Source: Trachythela sp. YZ-2020 (lineage: Eukaryota > Cnidaria > Anthozoa > Malacalcyonacea > Clavulariidae). From it: a DNA stretch of 64,000 nucleotides. The notes under the pieces were generated by a model that was given only the letters and a program-made list of their open reading frames with translations, was not told the origin of the DNA and made no database searches. The stretch covers positions 4,642,001 to 4,706,000 of the forward strand of contig JADLSH010000363.1 in assembly GCA_016169945.1 (NCBI GenBank), written 5' to 3'. The translations under genes and the position numbers were made by a program. Of this stretch, positions 11,801 through 21,890 are shown in pieces (within the stretch, counting starts at the first letter, position 1; every line of letters starts with the position of its first letter).

Positions 11801-12293
11801 TGATTTATCTCTATTGATATTGAAAATAAATGGTTATCAAATCACTAGGGTAAAGGAGGTTGTTTTCCTTGGAGTTATTCTAGATGAACATATTTCCTGC
11901 AAACCTCATATTTCTTACGTTGCCAGGAAAATATCAAAATCTGTAGGTTTTATATACAAAGCGAGTTTTTTCCTGTCCAAATCTGCTTTACGTAAGTTAT
12001 ATTTTTCTTTAGTGTACCCTTATTTACAGCATTGTGTAACTGTATGGGGTTCTACATACCCCGCTAATCTTAATCGTATTATTCTGTTTCAAAAACGCAT
12101 TAGGATACCCGATAAACAACCATTTGATGTACATACTGAACCGCTTTTTACTAAATTAAAAATTCTTAAGTTTGATAGGATTTATTTGTATCATCTTGGA
12201 AAATTCATGTATCAATATCACAATGGCTTACTCCCTAGTAGTTTTGACAATTTCTTTTTACCTATGAACCAAATTCATTTTTTAACTCGTTAA
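8830..12293 (+). pseudogene. LINE A ORF2: apurinic-type endonuclease plus reverse transcriptase, broken
   Basis: Endonuclease: ISETWLQDS (about 9152), then after the mariner insertion YRPPSQN (about 9978), GDFNLN (10,078) and SDHLPIF (about 10,277). Reverse transcriptase: YRPISILPIFSKILE (about 11,190), [13 protein letters not shown] (about 11,398), [13 protein letters not shown] (11,572) and the catalytic FADDT at 11,660-11,674, which lies out of frame with the block before it. The C-terminal part runs to 12,293. At least five frame changes or stops (near 10,150, 10,800, 11,040, 11,320 and 11,650) besides the insertion. APE endonuclease plus a GVPQGS/FADD polymerase places it in the CR1/L2/Jockey group; finer placement needs a tree. 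Confidence 0.85.
9342..9949 (+). mobile_element. mariner-like element, internally deleted, in LINE A endonuclease
   Basis: The left end CAGTGTGTCTCAAAAAAACT and the right end (reverse complement) CAGTGTGTATAAAAAAAAAT continue as inverted repeats for roughly 80 bp. TA dinucleotides flank it (9340-9341, 9950-9951). At about 9560 the plus strand reads MGQFTAEQRIFMVLHYNRTQ, which resembles the N-terminal helix-turn-helix seen in mariner-type transposases. The DDE catalytic part is missing at 608 bp. Taking out the element with one TA rejoins the endonuclease reading frame, which proves insertion after the LINE. Confidence 0.85.
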
Positions 12294-12962
12294 GTGATGA
12301 CATACGAAATGCACCTCGTACTACTTCATTCCTTTCTAAATTAAACAGTTTTTTATTTACATTGTGATATTGACGTATGTGATTGTTTTTTTATTTTAAT
12401 GATTGGTTATTTATAATATTTATTGGTTATTTAGAACTATCGTCGTGATTGGGTGGATTAATGAATTTCATATGCAAATTATATTGAGCCTTGACAAACA
12501 GAATATAGATTTTTAAAGTTGTTTTTCTAAATAAGCTATGCCTTTCGCTGCATTTTACATAATCCATGACTTAGCATGTTAAGTTTTCGAAGTTTTAGTG
12601 TTTAGTTTTATTCTTATATGTTTTAAACTTGTGGTCATTCGCTTGAGAATCATATTATCTTATTGAGCTGTATATTAACATAGACCTCAGCAACGCTTGT
12701 GTATATTCCATGCCTATAAACTCTAAATCGCTTTCGTCTGGAAAGTTAAATTTTGCTGTTCACCAGTCAAGCAATGTTTATATGTTGCAGAGAAAGGTTA
12801 ATTAAAAAAGCGTACTCAGCTAAGTAAAAAATGTACACCAAAGTTCCTTTCTTGCATATTCTTTGGCCGAATTTCCATTTCATTGCGTTAATGACTTCTC
12901 CACCTCACTGCATACTCAATGAGTCGTCCCCTTTACTTCAACTTACTTCCCTCGATCGGTAG

Positions 12963-13160
12963 GGGGCTTCGGTGCCGCGGTCGTCAGGGCAAGCGCCTTT
13001 CACCTCTGAGTTCGTGGGTTCGATTCTCGCAACGGACTGATGTGAAAAGAGTCGGTCAACGCTCTGCCGAAAGTCGTGAGTTTTCTCCGGGCACTCCGGT
13101 TTCCTCCCACAGGGAAAGTTGACAGGGTGGGTTAGGATAAACACAGTTCAGAAAGTAATA
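12963..13160 (+). repeat. tRNA-derived SINE, copy A
   Basis: The head GGGGCTTCGGTGCCGCGG is followed by a box A at about 12,972-12,990 and a box B GGGTTCGATTCTC at 13,017. Then comes a conserved body with 'cactccggtttcctcccac' at about 13,092. The same head and body occur at 36,880, and the body alone on the minus strand at about 48,800. Structure: pol III tRNA-like head plus conserved central domain. Whether that domain belongs to one of the named SINE superfamilies needs alignment. Confidence 0.8.
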
Positions 13161-13356
13161 TCACAATCGTTGTAAAGATAAAATAGTCTAGGCTAAGTAT
13201 GTAATTAGGTAAGCGTAACACTTGATGTAAAGCGCATTTGATCATATTCACATGTAAATTTGCCCTATAGAAACGTTAATTGTTGCTTGACCTATTATGA
13301 CATCATCACATACTAATTAGGGCGGGCTCCCCCCTACTCCACCCTTACAAACCCTC

Positions 13357-13422
13357 GCATATCCTAACCCACCCCCTCACACACACCCTCGCACAAACCC
13401 TCACACACACCCTCGCACACAC

Positions 13423-13455
<33 letters not shown>

Positions 13456-13490
13456 GCCTCACACACACCCTCACACACACCCTCCCCTCA
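13357..13490. repeat. CA-rich microsatellite, (CACACACCCTCG)-type
   Basis: About 134 bp of imperfect CACACACCCTCG/CACACACCCTCA units with a pure (CA) core near 13,430-13,456. Long Val/Cys frames on the minus strand are a by-product of the repeat. Confidence 0.9.
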
Positions 13491-13659
13491 CCCACCATGC
13501 TCCCGTTTAGGTCTAATAGACGTATAGAGTTCCTCTTTACGAAAGAAATTATCTCTTTGAACAAAATCTTCAAACATTCGTAATTCACATGAATTAAACC
13601 CTGTCCATATAGTTATCCAGAAGAATCGAGAAGTAAACTATACAAATAACGCTATTTAT

Positions 13660-14885
13660 TTTTTTATTATCTAGAGCGGGCGGAATCCTAGGCTTTCCTG
13701 CATTCTGATTGGTTGCAGCAGCGGGCGGAATTTAGGATATTTTTACCGCGGTCCGGAATCCTAGACAAAATTGAAAGTTTGTTTACTTTCCCTACTTTTT
13801 CAAAGTTTTATTCTCGAAATATTATAATTTTAAAAAATTATGAATAAATTTGGGATTCTTAAAACTTTTTAATCTGATTGTTTCGTGCGACAAAACAATT
13901 TAATGACGAAATCGAATATTTCTTCTTTTCGCATGCACCTTTGGCTTTGTCAACTTGACAAAAAAATAAATACGTTATTTACCGTTTTAGTCGGTCCGGA
14001 TAGAAAAATATTTTCCCTCGGTCTCAAAAACGGCCCTCGGCCTTCGGCCTCGAAAGGTTCAAAAACTAGCCTAACGATAGTTACAGTACAAAAATGAATT
14101 GCATCAACTCTAAAGAAATTCTTACCAAGCACGATGCGCCGAGAAAACTAATATATTTGTTTTAAATGCTCATGTATTTCAGTATTTGTCCACATTAAAG
14201 TTAAAAAAATACAGTTTAAACAGATATCATGGAAGAAAAAACTTTTCTCCAATCATAAAACTTAAAAACATGGACCAACCGTAGTGAAAACATGATTTTT
14301 CTGCCCATTTGTTCAAGTACTTTTCGTACATACATATTGTAAACAAAAAAAAATAAAGCCTTATGTTTTTTATCGTGAAACGACCAGAAAAAAATTACAG
14401 CATACCTTGCTCATTGTCCAGTTTTAGTAGAAAGCGTTGATCGAAGTCAAAACACATGCATTCACTGCATGATTGACTTAATGAGTTTTTTATGGGCAAA
14501 GCAAGTAAACACGAAGATATCCTTGTCGAAGATATCCTTGTTGAAGAAACACTGAACACCAGAAAACCAGGCCAAAACCTTTCATTCCTATGCTTTTCTG
14601 CTGCCATATTTAAAAAAACATCGTGTACATTTTTACAGAAACTATGTTTTTTTTGTGAGTTTCTTGCCAGTTTTCTTGAGTTTTCGTCTTCGTGTTTTCT
14701 TTCAACGTTCAAGTTTTGTCAGCCCAGCTTTGATTTCACAATTGCACTGATCTCAAATTATTTCGCTACACTGGAATTTTCAATTTTAATAAATTCTTAA
14801 ATTTTACATATGATAAAAAATATACGTGCCGTCGGTCTTGAAAACGTGGGCACATTTTTTCTCATCCGGACCTCGCAACCGGTAA
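13660..14885. other. Unclassified insertion inside family R
   Basis: Family R sequence ends at 'aacgctattta' (about 13,655) and resumes at 'aaagaacatatatttac' (about 14,885), so about 1.2 kb is inserted. Inside, GC-rich blocks ('gcgggcggaatcctagg' 13,676; 'ggccctcggccttcggcctcg' near 14,031) sit in AT-rich DNA. 'Cggtcc gga' words appear near both ends, hinting at terminal repeats, but I could not align them. No protein recognised. 'gaagatatcctt' is directly repeated at 14,515-14,540. Confidence 0.45.
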
Positions 14886-15654
14886 AGAACATATATTTAC
14901 TAAATATGCATTAGTTCGTGTGTGTCTTATACCTGTATTTATCCTTCGTAATGCTTTTAAATTTATGTTGTTAACTTTCTCTCAATTTATGTTGCTGTGA
15001 CTTCATTCCACCTTAAACTTCCAACTGAGTGTTCTCAAAATAAACAGCACGTGTCTTTAATGCTCCTACCATTTGCGCCACCAATCCGAGCCCATACATC
15101 AACTCGTTACCAGGCTACAGATGTGTTCAAGGTTACTCTCCAAACATTATGTATTCTTTTCTTTCAAAATTTTCAAATTTTAAATTAGCGTCAATTCATT
15201 GTTCGTTGACATTACTCAATCAGAAAAATTGCTGGCTACGTTGATTTTAGATAAGCAACTGCACCAAAAAGATGTCTTTGTGTAAACAAATCGAAGGAAC
15301 AGTGAAAAGAAAATTTGAAGGGGGAGAAACTATTTAAAATTCTGTTTCTTCCAAAATTGTTGACACAAGTATTTATAGTTCTAGAACATGAGTTCATTGT
15401 CACCTGGTAAAGTTCAATTATTTTGACATGTGTTTCCAAAACATTTGCTTCACGCATGTAGCTACGATTATTCTGGAAGTGGTCTCAAAAATAATAATTG
15501 GGTATCCTTATGTTCACATCAGCTAGCCTTTGCGAAGAGTAAAACCCTTCTTCTTAATAAAACAAGACGCCCACGGGCTTCAGTTCATTCTCACCTCGTG
15601 TAGCGAGAGACGAAGCTAGCGAATTGTAACTCCCTCCTGGACTTTTAGTCCTTT

Positions 15655-15775
15655 TAAGATCATAGTCATGGACATTTAGGACTATAGTGCACTATTAGAA
15701 CTATATTTAGTCATGACTATAAAGATTATAGTATGAATTTTTAAGATTATAGTCATGACTTTTAGGACATAATCG
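15655..15775. repeat. Degenerate array of palindromic 'tagTCATGActa' words
   Basis: Several spaced copies of GTCATGAC or GTCATGGAC with 'ttaggactata' spacers. A longer version lies at 25,610-25,890 at the equivalent place of another family R copy. Could be a protein-binding or hairpin array of a DNA transposon; function unknown. Confidence 0.65.
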
Positions 15776-16204
15776 TTTCGGCGGATTAATGAATTTAACA
15801 TACAAATCATGTTGAACCTTGACAAACCGCAGAATATAGTATAGAAGTTTTATCTTTCGCAGCTTTTTGCATGGCTTCGCATGTTTAATGTTTAATTTTT
15901 ATTCCTATACGTTAACTTGTGCTGATTTGCTTAGGAATCATATTATTTTATTGTGCTGTGTGATTATCAAAGATCTTAGCAACGCTTGTGTATAATTGTA
16001 TTCTCCATGCCTATGAATTATCATATCTCTTTTCGTCTTGGGAAGTTCAATTTTGTTGTTTACCAGTTAAGCAACGTTTAAATGTGGTAGGGAAAGGTTA
16101 ATTAATAAAGAGTACACGGCGCGCAGTACTAAATGCACAGCAAAGTTTCATTTTTGTAAATCCTTTGGCCGAATTTCATTTTACATCGAATTAATGACTC
16201 TCCC

Positions 16205-16425
16205 ATGTACTGCATACCTAATGAGTCGTCCCCCTCACTGCATACTTGATGGGTAGTCCCCCTCTTACCTTATACTTAATGAGTCGTCCCTCTCACTGTA
16301 TACTTAATGAGTACAGTCGTCCCTCTCACTGTATACTTAATGAGTACAGTCGTCCCTCTCACTGTATACTTAATGAGTCGTCCCCATCACTCTATACTTA
16401 ATGAGTCGTTCCTCCCTCACTCCCA
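16205..16425. repeat. Minisatellite, about 28-34-bp unit 'tcactgtatacttaatgagtcgtccc'
   Basis: About eight tandem units (16,205-16,425); two adjacent units carry an extra 'acagt'. One or two units of it lie at 12,905-12,930 and 27,280-27,340 in the other family R copies, so expansion happened in this copy. Confidence 0.85.
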
Positions 16426-16600
16426 CTTACCCCCCCCCACCTCAAAAAATCCCGATCGATCGGTACCTATAGTTACTCGACCTATTATTACGTTACTGCA
16501 TACTAACTAATTCTCCCTACTCCACTGGCCCTTACTCGACCTCACACACCCTCAGCACCCTCACAAACTCTCACTCACACCCTCAACTTTTGAACACTTT

Positions 16601-17430
16601 TGTACTTATAAAATATCAAATACAACGAAAACAGTTTCACTTCAGACAACTTGTTGTACAGAAAAGGTATCTATTTACGTGGTACCATTAAGATCAACCA
16701 TTTGATCTGTCTATTCGAAACGATAGTTGTTTAACCTACTAAAAGGGGAAGTCAGAGTTCAGAACAACTTAGGCTCAAATAAAAGATTGTATAATACTTA
16801 CCTTGCACACAAAGTCCCGCATAAAAGTCCCGCACAGTAAAGTCCCGAGAAATAAAGCTTTTAAATTTTAACATTTGCATATAACGCAGCCGTCATGCAG
16901 ATATAAGTGAGAGCGGACCTGCGATCAGGAATCTAACGAATGGCCTGGGGCGGATGGAACAAATCGGAACATTGCGCAAATAGTGTCGCCCTGTGCCGAT
17001 GATCTCTCCATCACCGTGCGCATTGAGACGATTCGACAGTAGTGGACGCGTTCAGAACCATGAATAATAATCAAATGTAAGCCAGTGAGAATTGTGTGCT
17101 TAATAAGATTTCATTTACTGACTATATGAAAACAGAGCTTATAGCTAAACGACCATTGAAGAAATTCATTACGGTTTATTGTACATTCCTATTTATACAA
17201 TGGTCTTTCTAAAATCCCATTTTAGCATTCAGCATTAGCGTTTACATAATTACATAATGATTAGGAACTACCTATAGTTTGTTAACATTTCTTTAGCCTT
17301 AACATAAACGATCTTTCCAACGAAAGAGAATTGTAAAGTTATTTAAATTTATATCGCAACTAAATTCTCTACAATATAGTATACATATACATAATGATTT
17401 TTAAGCTCGGCGTGGCTATCCTAAAACGTA
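16601..17430. other. No gene; 17,110-17,430 is a dispersed repeat shared with 28,160-28,450
   Basis: The words 'atgaaaacag', 'gaagaaattcatta', 'ttatacaat' and 'cccattttagcat' recur in order at about 28,165-28,290. The rest (16,601-17,100) shows nothing recognisable. Confidence 0.5.
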
Positions 17431-17431
17431 T

Positions 17432-17480
17432 GAATGAATGAATGAAGACTTTATTTAACGAGAGTTATACACACATGCCA
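17432..17480 (-). repeat. 3' tail of a truncated LINE (minus sense)
   Basis: In reverse complement this reads CTCGTTAAATAAAGTCTTCATTCATTCATTC: a short 3' UTR end followed by an ATTC microsatellite. Such short-repeat tails are usual for CR1/L2 elements. Only the last tens of bases remain. Confidence 0.5.
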
Positions 17481-18030
17481 GTTTACACTGATAAACGTCA
17501 CCAGTGGCATACGGTTTACTGTCTATATATCAAAGATTGTCAGACGTGACGGTTATAACCAATTACAGTTTTTCGAGCTAAAGCAGCACGTTCTCCCTCA
17601 GTTATTTTATGACCTGAGTGTTGCTCCGACACAGGAACTTGAACCAATGACCGGCTGCTTCGCAGACCGATGCTTAGACGACAGAAATAAGGGCTGCGTT
17701 ATGAGTGGGCTCTATAGTTAACTATACTAAATATTATATATCCTAAATTTTGGTCATCTCGCTCGATAGGACAACATTTTGAAGGGTTTAACCCAGGAGC
17801 AATTGATTTCTGCTGGAGGGCTTATAGTTGAATTTTTCAACTGCTCCTGGTTAGGTCCAAAATATGTATGGTTTTCTCAAAATGTCTTAAAATATATTAT
17901 TTATGTCTTTATATTTTCATTGTTTCCAAATTCTGAGAGAAATTCCCTCATTGAAGAAACCTCAAAAAATGTGAAATCAATTTGAGATTGGTCTGTCCAT
18001 CCTGTTATCCAGATCGAAATAAACTACAAA
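17480..18030. repeat. Family R composite repeat, copy 4, left part with tRNA-like segment
   Basis: Includes a second tRNA-like SINE block on the minus strand (about 17,497-17,705; box B intact, box A degraded) and the 'aggagcaattg...caactgctcc' stem. Interrupted after 'aactacaaa' at 18,030 by the Helitron-like pair and resumes at 19,856 with 'taacgctattta'. Confidence 0.7.
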
Positions 18031-18890
18031 CTAGAAATACATGCATGCAGAACCCCTCGCCCATTTGAACCAAACAATTTACTCCCCAAAAGTTATTGTA
18101 ACATGAAGTACTGAGTCGACGAATGTAACCATGGTAACACGCAACATTGTATATTTTTTAAATTTTATATTAATTAGTACAAAATATTGGGTTTTTTTAA
18201 CTATAAAATTATTAATTGCCAACTATATAAAGTGGGTATATGCTATTATGTACTCTTTTAGCTTTGATTTACTGTAACATTCAACCTTAGACGTTCACAA
18301 AACGTTTCGAAATATTCAAAAAACTTCAACTGCTTTTCGAGGAGTATTTTTATACTTCGCACTTGCTTTTGCAATGAAGTTTTTGAGATTTAATGTTTTT
18401 TATTTTTCTATAACATATTTGAATCGATACTAAAATGCTCTTAACGATCAATCAATGTTGTATTGACCACGCAGAATGATCTACACATTTTCAAATTCAC
18501 AAACTATACTGCATGCTGTTAAAAAATCGGCAAAGCAAACATGCAAAATAGACACTTGCCTGTTTAAAACGCTCCTTTTTCGGTCTTTCGACTGTTTTTC
18601 CTCTTGTTAATTTGTCCTCTAAGTAATTTTCATTTATCTTGTTTACTTACATAGAGACTTACTTATAAAATGAGTGCAAAACTATTTTTGAAAAAAGTTT
18701 GCAAAATGGTCTGTGATGGAAGTCTTCTCTCGGCTTGAACTTGCGCATGCGCATAACTTACAAAACCGTCCCGTCCATGACAAAAGAAAATGGCGGACGA
18801 CTTTGCATTCCAAAATGTTTTCACATACCCGGGTGTAAATCTCCGAGCGGAATTAGTACCCTCGCACGGCGCTTCGCGCCGGCTCGGGGA
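18031..18890 (-). mobile_element. Helitron-like element, copy 1
   Basis: On the minus strand the unit begins TCCCCGAGCCGGCGCGAAG and ends TATTTCTAG. A 5' TC, a 3' CTAG and a host site reading A|T are the classic Helitron signature. A GC-rich hairpin (cggcgc ttc gcgccg) lies near the TC end, and GCTCGG/CCGAGC subterminal inverted words are present. No Rep or helicase coding, so non-autonomous. The minus-strand frame over 18,663-18,962 is not a gene. Confidence 0.6.
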
Positions 18891-19018
18891 CAAATGCTGG
18901 TTAATCACCCTAAGCGTTGGAGTGTAAACATATAGGTTAAGAGGTGCATGGCCTGATATCACACTACAAGAGTAAACAAATGAAGAGACTAACTCATGCG
19001 GGGTTTATTAAACACATA
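18891..19018. other. Spacer between the two Helitron-like copies
   Basis: 128 bp with no match to family R or to the copies. It was either captured by the element or is host DNA between two insertions. The first copy does not meet an A|T host junction on this side. Confidence 0.5.
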
Positions 19019-19855
19019 CTAGAAATACACTCATGCAGAATCCCCTCGCCTTAATTCGCCTATTCGAACTCAGAACATACTTCCCAAAATTTATTGTAAC
19101 ATGAAGTATTCCGTCAATCATTGTAATTTGTAACCATAGCAACACGCAATTTTTTACTTTTGGTACAAAATGATAAAATAGTAATATAATATTTGTACTT
19201 TTAGCTATAAACTTATGAATTGCCCCACTATATAAAGTAGATATGTTATTACGTACTCTTTTAGCTTTGGTTTGCTGTAAAATTTAACCTTAGACATTTC
19301 ATAAAAACATCAAAAATTTTCAGAAAACTTCAACTGTTTTTTGACAGTATAATTTTTTAAATTTATCTTTAAAATAGTTTCTGACATTACGTTGTTTCCT
19401 CAAAATTCAAATTTAAACTTGCTAAAATACCTTTTAGGTTTAATCGATATTATATTAATACGCTTTTGCAAATCCACAAACTAAAATATGCAAAATAGAC
19501 ATTAGACACTTACCCGTTTAAAACACTTCAAAAGTCTCCTTTTTTCAGCCATTCGACTGTTTCTCGTTTATCATCTTTTGAAGACTCTATTCATCGGTAT
19601 GTTTTTCCAATAGCCCGAGTATTAAAAATCATTTTTGATGCATATATTAACAAAATATTTATCCGTAAATCTTTAAATGTTTATCCGTATGTTTCTCTCG
19701 ACTTGACTCGCGCATGCGTATAACGTAGAAAACCCTGAACCGTCCATGGCATCGCGGCGGACGACTTTGGATTCCGCTATGTTTTCACATACCCGGGTGT
19801 AAATATCCGAGCGGAATTAGTACCCTCGCACGGCGCTTCGCGCCGGCTCGGGGAT
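19019..19855 (-). mobile_element. Helitron-like element, copy 2
   Basis: Same ends and order as copy 1 (TCCCCGAGCC start, TTTCTAG end on the minus strand). The internal words 'attgtaacatgaagta', 'gcaacacgcaa', 'atgcgcat'-type block and 'catacccgggtgtaaat' are shared. The left neighbour is A and the right neighbour T. Clear substitutions and indels between copies mean that they did not arise in one recent event. Confidence 0.6.
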
Positions 19856-20177
19856 AACGCTATTTAATATATATGCGTTAAACAAACTGAATTCGTGTAT
19901 GTCTTGTCTAATTTATTAATCCTTCGAAATGATTTTCAATATTTTAACCTTCACTCATCCGGCCTTCAATTCTATCAACTCCTATATAACCTCCCAAGTT
20001 CTGCTCGAAATTTCGACTCTTCTTTCCAATAACATAAACTTCGTACGGACTGTTCTCAAAACAGTATGTGTCTTTAATGCTCTATAAAATTAACTTGATT
20101 GACGTTTCAAAAAGTGTTGTTTATATTGCGTGACCAATCAGACATGAGATACGTCATCTCGCTACCACGCTACTAAT
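19856..20177. repeat. Family R copy 4, right part
   Basis: Continues from the 18,030 break: 'taacgctatttaatatatatgcgtta', 'tcctatataacctcccaag', 'cagtatgtgtctttaatgct', then 'aaaattaacttgattgacg' as at 23,706. Broken at 'gctactaat' by the nested element at 20,178. Confidence 0.7.
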
Positions 20178-20860
20178 AGAGACCTTAAGGCCGGTTTACA
20201 GTTCGCGAGAATTGGTCGCGCGAAGGAGCGAATTTGTCACTGAGCATGCGCGAGGGTTATTTATGGCAAATTTCGTCATTCTACTTGATTCGCAGCGACT
20301 GGCGAAAGAGTTGAAATTTTTCAACAGTGAACGAATTAAAGTTTAGCCAATCAAGAGCCAGGATTTTTGCAAGTTTGCAAATTTTCGAGCGAATTTTAAA
20401 ATGTGTAAACCCGATTCGCTATGTTCGCGCAAATAATTCTCCAGTTCGCGCGACGTATTCGCGCGAACTGTAAACCGGCCTTTACGATGTAGGACGGCAA
20501 CGCGAACGACGACGGCCAAAATAAACTCGTTCAAATAAATCAATTAAATAAAACTTGTCGCGTATTATCAATCGTATGAATTCACTTCAGTTTGAGGAAG
20601 TTGAGATAACGGCTTTTTGGTTTAGAAGATTTCTACTTCAGTACTGAGCCAATTTGCTGAGTACCACTTCTCGCGGCTTGAAATGCAGACGTTGCACACA
20701 AGACGCAAACATCTGTAGTTTACCGTTGTAAACAGAGCGAGGATGACGTCTAATACTCCCGTGGGATTTTAATTATTCATTTCTATTCTAAAATACTATA
20801 AATTTGATTGTACTTATAGCCGTCGTCGTCACGTTGCCGTCTTGAAATCGTAAGGTCTCT
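20178..20860. mobile_element. TIR element with AGAGACCTTACGAT termini, containing a nested MITE
   Basis: The left terminus AGAGACCTTA (interrupted) then CGATGTAGGACGGCAACG; the right terminus in reverse complement AGAGACCTTACGATTTCAAG. 'AAT' flanks both sides (20,175-20,177; 20,861-20,863), and family R copy 6 at about 23,800 provides the empty site ('gctactgatatg'). The left inverted repeat is split after AGAGACC-TTA by the MITE at 20,188. Non-coding. Confidence 0.75.
20188..20481. mobile_element. MITE (AGGCCGGTTTACAG termini, TTA target duplication) nested in the 20,178 element
   Basis: The left end AGGCCGGTTTACAGTTCGCG and the right end in reverse complement AGGCCGGTTTACAGTTCGCG match, with about 40-bp inverted repeats rich in CGCGCGAA. 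TTA lies at 20,185-20,187 and 20,482-20,484. Because the host here is another element's inverted repeat whose partner is visible, the empty site and the TTA duplication can be verified within the window. Same target and AGGCC start as the MITE at 3393. Confidence 0.85.
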
Positions 20861-20863
20861 AAT

Positions 20864-21882
20864 ATGGTCAAGTTTACTCTACGCTTCATAATCAGATTTT
20901 TAAATAAAACAACGCAGGTAACAGCTGTGTAGTGAGTGCGCTTCAGTTAATTATTCTATTAACAATAAATCATATGCTAAATTTTGGGCATCTTGTTCGA
21001 TAGAACAGAATATAGAAAGGCCTTTTGTAAAAGGAAATTTAAAGCGAAATCTATGTGTTGCTACCTAAATTACGGCTCTCTTTTAATTAAAGTCTTAAAC
21101 GTAAAACCGCATAACCTCGATTTCTAAGAGCGAAAAGCACAATGGACCTGCATATGTAGAATGGTGGCATGGAAATGATGTTTTACAAAATGGTACGAAC
21201 AAATAAAACCGTTCAGGAAGAGATTTTTCAGAGAACAACGTCAGTTAAATGTATATATTTTAGACCCAATCAGAAGCAGATCTTTCCTGCTGGAAGGTCT
21301 TTATAGTTGTATTTTTCACAACTGCTCCCAGTTAGGTTTAAAATACGAATAGATTTGTTCGATATTTCCTAAAGGACATGATATTTTCGTTGTTTCCAAG
21401 TTCTCAGAGAAATTCTCTCTTTGAAAATATTAATCTTCAAAAAGTCGTACGAATATGTGTTTAACCATATCCATGTTGTTATCTAGATGTAAACTACTAA
21501 TGGCGCCAATTAGAACATATATGTGTTACTTCGTATATCTTTATACCTTTATTAATCCTTCGTAAACATTACGAAGATAACAATCTAGTAATTAATGTAA
21601 TCTAGATAACAACATGGATATTTAAACACACATTCGTACGACTTTTTGAAGATAAATTTGTTCAATGAGAGAGTTTCTCTGAGACCTTGGAAACAATGAA
21701 AATATCATGTCCTTTAGGAAATGTCGAGGAACAACATGTTCAGCTGATGTTGTTAACTTTCTTTTCTCCTGACTTCTATCAACTCCCAAATTCTGCCGCT
21801 AAAATTCTCACTTTCTTTTCGAAATTCCATATTTCAACTGACTGTGCTCAAAGCAGTACGTGTCTTTAACGCTTTTTCCAGT
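20864..21882. repeat. Family R composite repeat, copy 5, with an inverted duplication
   Basis: Carries 'gtcaagtttactct', 'ttgggcatcttgttcgatag', 'caactgctccca', 'gagaaattctctctttg' and ends 'agcagtacgtgtctttaacgct'. About 21,357-21,490 is repeated in reverse complement at about 21,607-21,740 ('tttcctaaaggacatgata' against 'tatcatgtcctttaggaaa'). That makes a foldback with about 130-bp arms not present in other copies. Confidence 0.7.
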
Positions 21883-21890
21883 TCATAAGG

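Larger units (their letters stand above)
7790..12435 (+). mobile_element. LINE A: CR1/Jockey-group non-LTR retrotransposon, degenerate
   Basis: Two open-frame regions in LINE order: a coiled-coil RNA-binding-type ORF1 (7938-8746), then endonuclease plus reverse transcriptase (8830-12,293). The 3' end is A/T-rich with 'tttattggttattt' direct repeats at about 12,400-12,432. It is inserted in a family R copy. A mariner relic is nested in its endonuclease. Frameshifts and stops throughout show it is dead. Confidence 0.85.
12440..13660. repeat. Family R composite repeat, copy 2, right part
   Basis: Matches 15,780-16,570 and 25,895-27,375 in order: 'ggattaatgaattt', 'agccttgacaaac', 'aacgcttgtgtat', 'ttggccgaattt', 'atgagtcgtcccc'. 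The SINE at 12,963 and the CA-rich tract interrupt it. At about 13,505-13,655 the next unit begins ('attctctttgaa'-like block and 'ttatccagaa'). Confidence 0.65.
14886..16600. repeat. Family R composite repeat, copy 3
   Basis: Runs through 'gttcgtgtgtgtctta', 'cacgtgtctttaatgctcc', 'ttactctccaaacatta', 'aatcgaaggaac', 'catttgcttcacgcatgtagc', the palindromic AGTCATGACT array, 'ggattaatgaattt' and the 30-bp VNTR. It is the longest continuous view of the unit and shows that segments seen separately elsewhere belong to one repeat of roughly 3-4 kb. Confidence 0.7.

Noticed and set aside
16205..16425. CRISPR-like spaced repeats
   Set aside because: Units abut directly without unique spacers, and the context is eukaryotic; it is a minisatellite.
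18031..19855. LTR retrotransposon or TRIM (two direct repeats with short spacer)
   Set aside because: Ends are not TG...CA, there is no primer-binding site or polypurine tract and no 4-6-bp duplication. TC/CTAG at an A|T site fits a Helitron better.
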